From Acidimicrobiales bacterium (GTDB lineage: Bacteria; Actinomycetota; Acidimicrobiia; Acidimicrobiales; SHLQ01), in the NCBI GenBank assembly GCA_020628865.1, contig JAHDEJ010000001.1, positions 298,395 through 362,394 on the forward strand: a DNA stretch of 64,000 bases, written 5' to 3'. Each line of letters begins with the position of its first letter. Position 1 is the first letter of the stretch. The notes beneath the pieces are model-generated. The model was not told where the DNA came from. It was given only the letters and a program-made list of their open reading frames with translations, and searched no databases. Made by a program: the position numbers and the translations under genes. Below, piece after piece: positions 55,652-64,000 of this stretch.

Positions 55652-56377
55652 GTGCGCCCAATCCTCCTTCTCCTGGGCTTGATGCTGCTCGGATGCGCGT
55701 CCGACGCGGCCGACAACGGGGCGGCTGCTCAGGAGACGACCTCGAGCACGGCCGCCTTAGCGCCGCCCACCACGACGGTTCCCGTCACCGCGTCGACCAC
55801 GACCAGCGCGACGTCCACAACCATCGCCACGAGCACGACACTGCCGGCGACGACCACCACGATCGGCACCGAACCGACCTGTGTCACCTTGACGGACTTC
55901 TCCGAGTCCAATGAGGCCTGGCGGGCGGTGAACGACGGCGTGATGGGCGGACGATCGGAGGGTGGGCCGAGCTTCACCGATGGGTCGATGACGTTCGCTG
56001 GAGAGATCAACACGAACGGCGGCGGCTACTCTTCGGTTCGGGCCCTACTTGCGCCCGGCACCCTCGCAGGGGCGACCGCGATCCGCGTGGTCGGCGTGCC
56101 CGACGACCGCACCTACCGGTTGATCCTCAGCGATGCAGCGGATGGCCGCGACCGGCGTGTTTCCCACCAGGCAGACCTCGTCTTCGAATCCGCCGACGAG
56201 ACCGAAGGGGTGGCAACCGTTTCGCTCGATTCGCTGGAGACCAGCATCTTCGGCCAGTTGGTCTTCACCGAGCCCTTCGAACCGGATCTGGCGGTGGAGC
56301 TCGGCATTCAGATCGCCGACGGCATCGATGGACCCTTCGAACTCACCGTGGGTCGGATCGACCGCTGCTCGGGCTGA
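55652..56377 (+). CDS. CIA30-domain lipoprotein
   Basis: 241 residues from the GTG at 55652. Signal with lipobox LGLMLLGC, then a Thr-rich linker, then a beta-sandwich beginning TLTDFSESNEAWRAVNDGVMGG, with SSVRALL and later LEIA-like strands, which is the CIA30 (complex I assembly factor 30, NADH ubiquinone oxidoreductase intermediate-associated) fold. In bacteria such domains are carbohydrate-binding-like and secreted. Ends 24 bp before the convergent GH26 gene. Confidence 0.75.
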   Translation: MRPILLLLGLMLLGCASDAADNGAAAQETTSSTAALAPPTTTVPVTASTTTSATSTTIATSTTLPATTTTIGTEPTCVTLTDFSESNEAWRAVNDGVMGGRSEGGPSFTDGSMTFAGEINTNGGGYSSVRALLAPGTLAGATAIRVVGVPDDRTYRLILSDAADGRDRRVSHQADLVFESADETEGVATVSLDSLETSIFGQLVFTEPFEPDLAVELGIQIADGIDGPFELTVGRIDRCSG

Positions 56378-56401
56378 CCCGTCGGCAGGGCCGGGCGTTG
56401 A

Positions 56402-58051
56402 TCAACTTCCGAACGGGGCCGAGCCCAGCACGTCCAACATCGCCTGCCAGGCGTCCGGCTCGGTGCGGAGTCGCCAATCCCACGGCTGCTCACTTCGCTT
56501 GTCGTAGTCGAAGTAGACGACGGCCCGAATGTTGGGTGATGCGTTGACCCAGCTCGGGATGCCCTGCACCCAGGCGGCGCGGTCACCCGGGTCTCGCTCG
56601 GTGGCCCCGAACTCGGCGATGAGGATCGGCTTGGTCGGGTGTTGATCGGCCCACGCCTGGAAGGCGGTGAACTCGTCGGCGATCGGGTCGAGGGGCTTGC
56701 TCAGGTTCATGCCGGAGTAGCCGTCGGCGCAGATCCAGTCGACGTTGTCGTCTCCGGGATAGAACAGGGCGCCCTGCTGCTCCCAGTTCCAGGCGGTCGG
56801 ACACCACACCCATTCGATGTTGTCGACGGCGCCCTCTTCGACGAAGATGCCGCGGACGTACATCCATGCGTCGATGTAGTTCTGGGGGTCGCCGTCGATC
56901 CAGCTGACCTTGTAGGACACATCCGGTTCGTGCCAGAAGCGGAGCTTGACGGTGCCGGGCAGCGTCTGGAGCTCCTGTGCGTGATGGCGAATCCAGGCAT
57001 CGTGTGTGCCGTCGAGGATCGAGGACGCGTTGGTGCCGTTCCACGTGAGGAGCAGGTCGCGGCCCTCGTTCATGTGCCATTCGTAGACGGACATGTTCAG
57101 GTTCTTGGTGAACGACTTGAACTCGTGGGCGATCAGACGGCCGTTCCCCGGGGTTGCCTCGAGGTCGTCCCAGTAGTTGGTCCTGTCGGTTCCCCAAAGA
57201 TCGACGTTGAAACCCATCTGGACCGGGCCGCCGGGGATGGCGATCGGATCGGGCAGTTCGGTGAAGGCGAGGCCTTCCGGAACCGTCGTGGTGGTCGTTG
57301 AGGTCGTGGTGGTGGTCGGCGCCGTCGTTGTCGCTGGGGCGGCAACTTCGGTTGCGGCGGCAACGAAGGTGCAGGGGACATCGTCGGTTCCGCCGTTCCA
57401 GAGTCGAAGGATGTACTCGTCGTCGGTGTCGACCGAGTCCGGGATGAGAATCGCGACCGCGGCCTCGTCGGGCGTGTGGTACCAGGCGTCGTTCTTTCGG
57501 AACACGGCGGTGCGGCCGGCATCCTCCCACCGGATCACCCCGTCGTCGGCCCGCACCTCGATCTCGCACCAGACTTCCGGGTCGGCCGCAGGTGCGCCGG
57601 TGCCATCCGGAGAGGCGACGACGCCATCGATGCCGGGGGTGGACACAACCGGAGCGGACGACTCGGCCGCCGGGGCGGCGCTCGCATCCGCGATCGGCGT
57701 GTCGGCTTCGGGCGTGATGCCGATGTTCCCGCTGGCAACGGCAGATGCCGGAGCCGCCGGCTCCACGTCTTCGTCGTCGTTGGAGACGGCCGCTGAATCG
57801 GAAACGGATGTCGCCGCTCCCGGTTCGCCTGCTCCGGCCGGGGTCGACGCTTGCGCAACGGTCGTTTCGGGCGATGCTGCGGCGGGCTCCACGACGGCAA
57901 CCTCCGCTGCGGCACCGAGATCGTCGGTGTAGAGATCCACCGGGGCTTCGTCGCCCAAGCCGATGAATCCGATCAGGGCGAGTACGGGGGCGAGCAGCGC
58001 CACCGGCAGCCACCACGGCAGGCGCGGTCGAGAGCGGGTGTCAGGGTCCAC
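56402..58051 (-). CDS. Membrane-anchored GH26-like endo-beta-mannanase
   Basis: 549 residues. An N-terminal helix (residues about 13-32) anchors it. An Ala/Pro/Glu/Ser-rich stretch follows, then a small beta domain (about 160-230), a Thr-rich linker, and a GH26-like (beta/alpha)8 catalytic domain from about 265. Acid/base Glu 375 is in RFWHEPD and nucleophile Glu 480 in ILIAEFGATE; both fit GH26, which cuts beta-mannan or mixed glucans. It would act outside the cell. GH5 or GH53 clan relatives are alternatives. An MVL-type lectin 30 kb away also binds mannan. Confidence 0.75.
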   Translation of the reverse strand: MDPDTRSRPRLPWWLPVALLAPVLALIGFIGLGDEAPVDLYTDDLGAAAEVAVVEPAAASPETTVAQASTPAGAGEPGAATSVSDSAAVSNDDEDVEPAAPASAVASGNIGITPEADTPIADASAAPAAESSAPVVSTPGIDGVVASPDGTGAPAADPEVWCEIEVRADDGVIRWEDAGRTAVFRKNDAWYHTPDEAAVAILIPDSVDTDDEYILRLWNGGTDDVPCTFVAAATEVAAPATTTAPTTTTTSTTTTTVPEGLAFTELPDPIAIPGGPVQMGFNVDLWGTDRTNYWDDLEATPGNGRLIAHEFKSFTKNLNMSVYEWHMNEGRDLLLTWNGTNASSILDGTHDAWIRHHAQELQTLPGTVKLRFWHEPDVSYKVSWIDGDPQNYIDAWMYVRGIFVEEGAVDNIEWVWCPTAWNWEQQGALFYPGDDNVDWICADGYSGMNLSKPLDPIADEFTAFQAWADQHPTKPILIAEFGATERDPGDRAAWVQGIPSWVNASPNIRAVVYFDYDKRSEQPWDWRLRTEPDAWQAMLDVLGSAPFGS

Positions 58052-58141
58052 AACCGGATGGTCGGTGTGGTCCGCCGTGAACTGGAGTGAATTGGGTCAT
58101 TCCGCCTGTCGCCGCTGAAGGGCCCCGGCTACGTTCGGCAG

Positions 58142-59524
58142 GTGAACGACGCCAAGCTCGGACAACGCACGCTGCTCATCACTTCGGCCGCGGTGTTCAT
58201 GGTGAGCTTGGAGATCACGATCATTGCGTTGGCGTTCCCGCAGATCCAGGAGGCGTTCCCCGACACGTCGGAGGCGACGCTGTCGTGGGTGATCACGGCG
58301 TACAACATCGGCGTGGCCTCCCTGCTGTTGCTGTCCGGTTGGTGGGCCGACAACGCGGGCCGCAAGAAGGTCTTCCTCATCGGGCTCATCGCCTTTGCCG
58401 TCGGGTCGATGCTCGCCGGCGTGGCGGGGTCCGCCCCGGTGCTCATCGGATCACGGGTGTTGCAGTCGATCGGTGGCGCCATCCAGTATCCGGCCGGGCT
58501 CGCGCTGCTCCTGTCGGCCTTCCCTCCCGAGAAGCGCCCGTCTGCGATCGGGGTCTGGGGTGCGATGGGAGCGCTGGCCGCAGCGCTCGGTCCGTCGCTC
58601 GGCGGATTGCTCGTCGAGGCGCTTGGCTGGCGTTCGATCTTCGTCATCAATGTGCCGGTCGCCGTGGTTGCCGCGATCGTCGGTGCACGTTGGCTGGAGG
58701 AGAGCCGGCTTCCCGACGTGCCGGCCCGGGTGGACGTGATCGGCGTGCCGCTGGCCTCGCTCGGTATCGGCGCCGTGCTGCTCGGGGTGGTGCAGGCGGA
58801 GTCGTTTGGTGTCGGGTCGCCGCTGATGATCGGCTCGATCGTCGTCGGCGTCGGCATGGTTGTTGCGTTCCTTGTCCGGTCCCGACGCCATCCTCACCCG
58901 CTGTTCGACCTCGACCTGTTCTCGATTCGGACGTACGCGATCGCGAACGCGCTGACCGTTCTCTTCGTGATGGCGTTCTTCAGTTGGTTGGTGACCATGC
59001 CCACCTTCATTCAGGAGGAGTGGGGCTGGTCGGTGCTTCGCACCGGCTTCGCAATTGCCCCCGGTCCGCTGGTGGCGATGTTCTTCTCGATGCGGGCCGG
59101 CCATGTGGCGGAACGGATCGGTGCGGCCCCCATTCTTGCGATCGGCGGGTTCGCCGGAATGATCGGGCTGCTGCTCCAACGGATGGTGTTCGATGGGACA
59201 CCCGACTACGTCGTCGAGCTTCTCATCCCGAACCTGCTCATCGGGGTGGCCGCCGGTTGCAGCTTCTCGATGCTGGTGGCGGCGGCGATGAGCGAGGTTC
59301 CGCCGGCACAGTTCGGCATGGCTGGGGCCGGACGGACGACCATCTTCCAGCTCGGCGTTGCCGCTGGTGTGGCGATGGGCTTCGCCCTGACCGCAGGTGC
59401 CGAAACTTCGGGCGAGGCACTGAGCTCGATGCACACACTCTTCCTCGTGGGTGCGGCACTCTACGCGACGCAATTCGTCGTGTTCACCTGGTTCTTCCCC
59501 CGTGGGGCATCATCGTCTCACTGA
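58142..59524 (+). CDS. MFS transporter, DHA2/EmrB type
   Basis: 460 residues, about 14 membrane segments. Motif A WWADNAGRKKVF after TM2 and the GPSLGG motif C-like region are present. DHA2 drug exporters use the proton gradient. GTG start at 58142, divergent from the mannanase gene. Substrate unknown. A sulfite-oxidase gene follows on the same strand by 17 bp. Confidence 0.85.
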   Translation: MNDAKLGQRTLLITSAAVFMVSLEITIIALAFPQIQEAFPDTSEATLSWVITAYNIGVASLLLLSGWWADNAGRKKVFLIGLIAFAVGSMLAGVAGSAPVLIGSRVLQSIGGAIQYPAGLALLLSAFPPEKRPSAIGVWGAMGALAAALGPSLGGLLVEALGWRSIFVINVPVAVVAAIVGARWLEESRLPDVPARVDVIGVPLASLGIGAVLLGVVQAESFGVGSPLMIGSIVVGVGMVVAFLVRSRRHPHPLFDLDLFSIRTYAIANALTVLFVMAFFSWLVTMPTFIQEEWGWSVLRTGFAIAPGPLVAMFFSMRAGHVAERIGAAPILAIGGFAGMIGLLLQRMVFDGTPDYVVELLIPNLLIGVAAGCSFSMLVAAAMSEVPPAQFGMAGAGRTTIFQLGVAAGVAMGFALTAGAETSGEALSSMHTLFLVGAALYATQFVVFTWFFPRGASSSH

Positions 59525-59541
59525 GCGAACGGAGCCAGCCC

Positions 59542-60591
59542 ATGTCGAACGTGAAGAACCCGGCAGAGTTCACCGCACTGAAGCGGAGCCTCGAGCCGAA
59601 GACGATGGATCTCGGCCTCGACCAGACCGGCATCGACCGCTTCTTCGTCTGCAGCGTGGCCGATGCGCCCGAGTTCGATGCGGCGACATGGTCGATGACA
59701 ATCGACGGCCCGGCGGCGGCATCACCGACCGTGGTGTCCCTCGACGACCTTCGGACGCTCCCGCAACACGACCTCGGCGCATGGCTCGAGTGCGCCGGCA
59801 ACGGCCGGCGACTCTTCGAGCTCGTGGACGGGCACACCGCACCGCCGGTCGATGCCGACACCCAGTGGACCCTCGGCGCCATGGGAATGGCGAGCTGGCG
59901 GGGACCTCGGCTGCGCGACGTGCTCGCCCTGGCGTCCCCAACGGCGGCGATGGCGTGGGTGGCGCCGAGCGGCGTGGACGACGACAACATCGAAGACGAG
60001 GCACCGAAGATGTGCATGCCGGCTGACAAGGCGCTGCACCCGGACACGATCGTCGCACTCGAGATGAACGGTGAGCCGCTGACTGCTGAACATGGCGCGC
60101 CGGCCCGGGTGGTCGTGCCGGGGTGGATCGGCGCCTACTCGGTGAAGTGGCTCGGCCGGATCGAGCTCAGCGATGTGTGGGTGCCGTCGTGGCGCGCCGA
60201 TGTCTATTACCAGCACCGGCTACCCGATGGCACCGCCCTTGGCCCGGCGACGGCGCATCCGGTGAAGAGCTGCCTTGCCCTCGACTGGGACGCGCCGCTG
60301 CGATCCGGCACGCAGGAGATCGTCGGCTACGCCCGGGTGCCCGGCCAGCCGATCGGGTTGGTGGAGTGGTCGATCGATGGGGGTGACTGGCAGCCGGCCG
60401 AGCTGGTCGGCCCGAACGACGACTGGTCGTGGAGTCCGTTCCGGTTCGAATGGGCGGCAACGCCGGGTCGCCACGAGATCCGCACGCGGGCCACCGCGGC
60501 CGACGGCACGACGCAGCCCGAGTCCATGCCATACCACCCGAACACGATCCTCTGGAACGCGGTCACCCCACACCCGGTGATCGTCGACTGA
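59542..60591 (+). CDS. Sulfite-oxidase-like molybdopterin enzyme
   Basis: 349 residues from the ATG at 59542. The Mo-coordinating Cys is in WLECAGNGR (Cys 84), with GAYSVKWLGRIEL, HPVKSCLA and a C-terminal dimerisation domain (WSIDGGDWQPA). It belongs to the sulfite-oxidase/nitrate-reductase family. No Tat signal or membrane helix is visible, so it would be cytosolic, and the physiological substrate may not be sulfite. It needs a molybdopterin sulfur carrier such as the MoaD at 45099. Confidence 0.85.
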   Translation: MSNVKNPAEFTALKRSLEPKTMDLGLDQTGIDRFFVCSVADAPEFDAATWSMTIDGPAAASPTVVSLDDLRTLPQHDLGAWLECAGNGRRLFELVDGHTAPPVDADTQWTLGAMGMASWRGPRLRDVLALASPTAAMAWVAPSGVDDDNIEDEAPKMCMPADKALHPDTIVALEMNGEPLTAEHGAPARVVVPGWIGAYSVKWLGRIELSDVWVPSWRADVYYQHRLPDGTALGPATAHPVKSCLALDWDAPLRSGTQEIVGYARVPGQPIGLVEWSIDGGDWQPAELVGPNDDWSWSPFRFEWAATPGRHEIRTRATAADGTTQPESMPYHPNTILWNAVTPHPVIVD

Positions 60592-60607
60592 CTCGGGCTG
60601 TCAGCGC

Positions 60608-61942
60608 TCAGAGCCCGGCGATGGCGGCCGGCACCAGGTCGGGGAGGTCGCCGGCCACGAGCCCGACGGCAGGACCGAGCGTGCTGGCGCGTCCATGCAG
60701 ATGCGCGCCCGTCGCTGCGGCTTCGAGCGGCTCGAGTCCCTGCGCGAGCAGCGCCCCGATCATCCCGGCGAGGACGTCCCCCGTGCCGGCGGTGGCGAGC
60801 CGCTCGTCGCCGGCGGTGCACAGCAACACACGACCATCGGGTGCGGCGACGACGGTGGTCGGCCCCTTGAGGAGGATCGTGGCCTGAAGGTCTTCAGCGA
60901 GCCGACGGGTTGCACCGATTCGGTCGTCGCCGACCGGTTCGCCGGCGAGTCGTTCGAACTCGCCGTCATGCGGCGTCAGCACGGTGGCGTGGGCACGATC
61001 GCGGACGACCTCGAGTGCACCGGCCACCGCGGAGAGGCCGTCGCCATCGAGTACGACCGGGGCCTCGACGGCGCCGAGCACTGCTCGAACCAACTCGACT
61101 GCACCGATGGACCGGCCCAAGCCCGGGCCGACGACGGCCGCCGCGAACCGGCTGTGGTCGGCTCGGACACCGCTGCCGGCCAAGGATGCGACCACTTCGG
61201 TGGGCACGTTGGGGTCGCTGCGGGCGGCAGAGTCCAGGTGAACGTACCCCGCCCCCATTCTCATCGCCCCCCGACAGGCGAGGTGCGACGCGCCGGTCAT
61301 GCCGGGCGAACCGGCCACGACGAGGAGCGCATGCTTCCACTTGTGGGCGTCGGCCGCACGCGTCGGGAGCCAACCGGCGACGTCCTGATCTTCCACGTGT
61401 CGGATGCCGGCCTCGCCCGGGCCGAGGGCGATGTCGAGCACCTGGATGCGGCCGGCGTGCGCTGGCCCATCGCCCAGCAACAGCCCGGGTTTGAGCGCCA
61501 TGAGCGCAAGTGTGTGGTCGGCGACGAACGGGCGCCCGTTGGCCCGACCCGTGTCTGCGTCGATGCCTGAGGGGAGGTCGATTGCGACCACTGGCGCATC
61601 CCCGGGATCGGGGGCTTCGAACGGGCGACTCAGACCGATGCCGAACAGCCCATCGAGCGTGAGGTCGGCCGGCGGGAGGACGTCGGGAAGTTCGCCGAGG
61701 ACGATGCGACGCACCCGCACGCCCCGACGTTCGAGCCGTCGGGCGGCAGACGCTGCGTCGGCACCGTTCAGGCCGGGACCGATGAGGACGTTGACCCGGC
61801 GCCCGTAGGTGCCGCCGAGCAGCCGGATGACGGCCCGACAAATGGCGTCGCCGACGCGAGCCAGGATGTCGTCGAGCTCCTCCCGGGCAAGGGCGGCCTC
61901 GTCGATCGCCTTGACCTCTGCCGGGGTGACGATGGGCTGCAT
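60608..61942 (-). CDS. nnr: Bifunctional NAD(P)HX epimerase/dehydratase
   Basis: 444 residues. N-terminal YjeF epimerase part (the usual NNGGDG motif is LNGADA here) and C-terminal ADP-dependent dehydratase with KGPTTVV, ATAGTGDVLAGMIGA (catalytic Asp) and a LTPHDGEFERL segment. It repairs hydrated NADH and NADPH. The N-terminal half is rather short, and the variant loop could weaken the epimerase. It starts at ATG 61942, just past the AcpS stop at 61953 on the same strand. Confidence 0.9.
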   Translation of the reverse strand: MQPIVTPAEVKAIDEAALAREELDDILARVGDAICRAVIRLLGGTYGRRVNVLIGPGLNGADAASAARRLERRGVRVRRIVLGELPDVLPPADLTLDGLFGIGLSRPFEAPDPGDAPVVAIDLPSGIDADTGRANGRPFVADHTLALMALKPGLLLGDGPAHAGRIQVLDIALGPGEAGIRHVEDQDVAGWLPTRAADAHKWKHALLVVAGSPGMTGASHLACRGAMRMGAGYVHLDSAARSDPNVPTEVVASLAGSGVRADHSRFAAAVVGPGLGRSIGAVELVRAVLGAVEAPVVLDGDGLSAVAGALEVVRDRAHATVLTPHDGEFERLAGEPVGDDRIGATRRLAEDLQATILLKGPTTVVAAPDGRVLLCTAGDERLATAGTGDVLAGMIGALLAQGLEPLEAAATGAHLHGRASTLGPAVGLVAGDLPDLVPAAIAGL

Positions 61943-61952
61943 CGATCCGACC

Positions 61953-62318
61953 CTAGAGCGCGACGGCGATGGCCTGAGCCGTGCTGACCGAATGCGTGAG
62001 GGTGAGCTTCCATTCGGTGATGCCGAGCTCGTCGGACTTCTCGGCTGCGCCGCCGTGCAGGACGACCGACGGTGCCCCGGACTCGGCCCGTACGACCTCG
62101 ATGTCTCGCATGGCAACCGCACCTAGGCCGACGCCCATGGCCTTCATCACCGCCTCCTTTGCGGCCCACCGAACGGCGTATCGCTCGGTGGGATCGTTCT
62201 TCGAATCGGCGTACTCGCACTCTGCGTCGGTGAACGATCGTGTGCGGATTCCGGGCGTCCGTTCGAGCACGGTACGAAACCGCTCGATGTCCACCAGGTC
62301 TGTACCGATGCCGATCAC
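61953..62318 (-). CDS. acpS: Holo-[acyl-carrier-protein] synthase
   Basis: 121 residues from the GTG at 62318. IGIGTDLVDIERF at the N-terminus and RWAAKEAVMKAMG with the Mg-binding Glu define AcpS. It transfers 4'-phosphopantetheine from CoA to acyl carrier protein. It precedes nnr on the minus strand, an arrangement seen in many bacteria. Divergent from metY. Confidence 0.9.
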   Translation of the reverse strand: MIGIGTDLVDIERFRTVLERTPGIRTRSFTDAECEYADSKNDPTERYAVRWAAKEAVMKAMGVGLGAVAMRDIEVVRAESGAPSVVLHGGAAEKSDELGITEWKLTLTHSVSTAQAIAVAL

Positions 62319-62400
62319 ATCCGCCAGCGTAGGGCGCACGGTGCGGTCGCTGGAACTCCCGAACGGGAATGCACAACGCCTCAGGGGTAGTTTCGGAGCC

Positions 62401-63687
62401 ATGACCGATCATGAGTGGGGCTTTCGAACCCGCGCACTGCACGCCGGGGCCCAGCCCGATCCGTACTCCGGGGCCCGGGCCGTTCCCATCTATCAGTCGA
62501 CCAGCTTCGTCTTCGAAGACACGCAGGATGCCGCCGACCTGTTCGCCCTGCAGAAGTACGGGACGATCTACACACGGATCTCGAACCCAACGCTCGCCGC
62601 GTTCGAAGAGCGGGTGGCGAGCTTGGAGGGCGGCATTGGTGCGGTGGCGACGTCGAGCGGGCAGGCGGCCGAGTTCCTGGCGATGACGGCGCTTGCCGAG
62701 GCCGGCGACAACATCGTCGCCAACAGTTCGCTCTACGGCGGCACCGTCACCCAGTTCGATGTGACGCTGCGACGGTTGGGCATCGACACCCGATTCGTGA
62801 ACACGAACGACCCGGCGGCGGTCGAGGCTTCGATCGACGATCGGACGAAGGCGGTCTTCACGGAGATCATCGCCAACCCGTCCGGCGAGGTCGCCGATCT
62901 GGAGACGCTGTCCACCGTGACCCGGGCGCATGGCGTACCGCTGGTCGTCGACAACACCTTCGCCACGGCGTTCCTGTGTCGACCGCTGGAGTTCGGTGCC
63001 GACATCGTCGTGCAGTCCGCCACGAAGTTCTTGGGCGGCCACGGCACGTCCATTGGCGGCGTGGTCGTCGACAGCGGTCGCTTCGACTGGGGCAATGGCC
63101 GCTTCCCGGTGATGACCGAGCCGGTGCCGAGCTACAACGGACTCCGCTGGTGGGACAACTTTGGCGAGTATGCCTTCGCCACCCGCCTGCGCAGCGAGCA
63201 GCTGCGCGATGTCGGCGCGTCGATGTCGCCGTTCAACGCCTTCATGCTGCTGCAGGGCATCGAGACGCTGCCGCAGCGGATGACGGAGCACGTGGCCAAC
63301 GCCCAGCGGGTGGCGGAATGGCTCGATGCCGATGATCGAGTCGGATGGGTCAAGTACGCCGGCCTTCCCGACTCGCCCCACCACGCGATGGCGAAGAAGT
63401 ACCTGCCGATGGGGCCCGGCGCCATCTTCACCTTCGGCGTGAATGGTGGCCGTGAGGCGGGCTCGCAGTTCATCAACTCGCTCCAGATGATCAGCCACCT
63501 CGCCAACGTCGGCGATGCGAAGACGCTGATCCTGCATCCGGCCACGACCACCCATCAGCAGCTCAGCGATGAACAGCTGGCGGCCGGTGGGGTGAGTGGC
63601 GACATGGTCCGCATCAGCGTGGGCCTCGAAGATGTCGAGGACATCCTGTGGGATCTCGACCAGGCATTGGAGGCCGCAAATGGCTGA
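62401..63687 (+). CDS. metY: O-acetylhomoserine sulfhydrylase
   Basis: 428 residues. PLP Lys in SATKFLGGHGTSIGG, RISNPTLAAFEERVASLEGG, and NPSGEVADLE identify the Cys/Met-metabolism PLP family, with a length and the IYQSTSFVFEDT start typical of MetY. It makes homocysteine from O-acetylhomoserine and sulfide. ATG at 62401. It overlaps the CoA-binding gene by 8 bases. Confidence 0.9.
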   Translation: MTDHEWGFRTRALHAGAQPDPYSGARAVPIYQSTSFVFEDTQDAADLFALQKYGTIYTRISNPTLAAFEERVASLEGGIGAVATSSGQAAEFLAMTALAEAGDNIVANSSLYGGTVTQFDVTLRRLGIDTRFVNTNDPAAVEASIDDRTKAVFTEIIANPSGEVADLETLSTVTRAHGVPLVVDNTFATAFLCRPLEFGADIVVQSATKFLGGHGTSIGGVVVDSGRFDWGNGRFPVMTEPVPSYNGLRWWDNFGEYAFATRLRSEQLRDVGASMSPFNAFMLLQGIETLPQRMTEHVANAQRVAEWLDADDRVGWVKYAGLPDSPHHAMAKKYLPMGPGAIFTFGVNGGREAGSQFINSLQMISHLANVGDAKTLILHPATTTHQQLSDEQLAAGGVSGDMVRISVGLEDVEDILWDLDQALEAANG

Positions 63688-64000
63688 GGACGATCGTGGA
63701 CCCATCGACGGCTGGGAGCCGCCGTCGGCGACCGAGCGCAAGCGCATTCTCGACGAGACTCGCAGCATTGCGATCGTCGGCGCGTCGGCGAACCCGGCGC
63801 GGGCGTCGAACTTCGTGGCGACGTATCTGTTGTCGAGCTCGGCCGACTTTCAGGTGTACCTGGTGAATCCGAGGGAGACCGAGATCCTGGGCCAACCCGT
63901 GTATGCGTCGCTGGCGGATCTGCCGGAGGTGCCGGACATGGTCGACGTGTTTCGCAAGAGCGACGATCTTCCGGGAGTGGCGGAGGAGGCCATCGCCGTG
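63680..64000 (+). CDS. YccU-like CoA-binding domain protein (partial)
   Basis: 107 codons visible to the right edge. SIAIVGASANPARASNFVATYL is a CoA-binding Rossmann motif, followed by VYLVNPRE and DMVDVFR. YccU-like proteins have an unclear role, and many sit beside MetY or MetX, as here (an 8-bp overlap with metY). The C-terminus is outside the window. Confidence 0.8.
   Translation, partial: MAEDDRGPIDGWEPPSATERKRILDETRSIAIVGASANPARASNFVATYLLSSSADFQVYLVNPRETEILGQPVYASLADLPEVPDMVDVFRKSDDLPGVAEEAIAV

Noticed and set aside
62319-62400. A SAM or other riboswitch upstream of metY
   Set aside because: The 80-bp gap is too short for a SAM-I aptamer, and I see no conserved core.

Overview
The window is high-GC DNA, gene-dense on both strands, with almost no long intergenic space. 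The gene set points to an actinobacterium, most likely of the Acidimicrobiia type: DUF3263 beside a LytR_C protein, an RsiG-like protein, TIGR03086-type and FrhB-type proteins, many GTG starts and 4-base stop/start overlaps. That placement is an inference from gene content. No insertion sequence, prophage or CRISPR array is visible.

Layout. 1-8.6 kb is a surface-polysaccharide block: a minus-strand operon (methyltransferase, HAD phosphatase, nucleotidyltransferase, CDP-glycerol-type transferase cut by the window edge) plus three family 2 glycosyltransferases. 8.6-16 kb holds an ornithine-cyclodeaminase-like enzyme and a complete branched-chain-amino-acid-type (Liv) ABC importer, whose LivM has a long N-terminal membrane extension. 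16-26.6 kb holds a DauA-like D-amino-acid dehydrogenase facing an ornithine-cyclodeaminase-like enzyme, a PhyH dioxygenase, a complete oligopeptide-type ABC importer and a DUF1989 gene; together these look like an uptake and catabolism locus for an amino-acid derivative. 26.7-33 kb holds an MVL-type mannan-binding lectin, a class III CoA-transferase close to 2-methylfumaryl-CoA isomerase, a ThDP enzyme, a calcium-repeat surface protein and a membrane-anchored CoxG-like protein.

33-36.2 kb is the most striking part: a four-gene operon (nitroreductase, AhpD-like peroxidase-related enzyme, SDR, HSL-type esterase). The AhpD gene is interrupted by an in-frame TGA exactly where the second cysteine of the CxxC motif should be. 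The TGA is followed, at 18 nt, by a hairpin whose GGUCU apical loop and spacing match the E. coli formate dehydrogenase SECIS as I remember it. I read it as a selenoprotein (CxxU), not as two genes or a pseudogene.

36-47.5 kb carries an FrhB-like iron-sulfur flavoprotein, a solitary groEL with a CIRCE operator, glycerate kinase, convergent trehalose genes (otsA/otsB), LytR_C and DUF3263 genes, tRNA-Thr, an RsiG-like anti-sigma factor with c-di-GMP-binding signatures, MoaD, a histidine phosphatase, a YgjP-like protease and a PLP dehydratase. 47.6-64 kb carries a gamma-glutamyltransferase-like enzyme, HrpA helicase, several lipoproteins, a class II aldolase, a GH26-like beta-mannanase, an MFS exporter, a sulfite-oxidase-like molybdoenzyme, NAD(P)HX repair enzyme, AcpS, MetY and the start of a CoA-binding protein.
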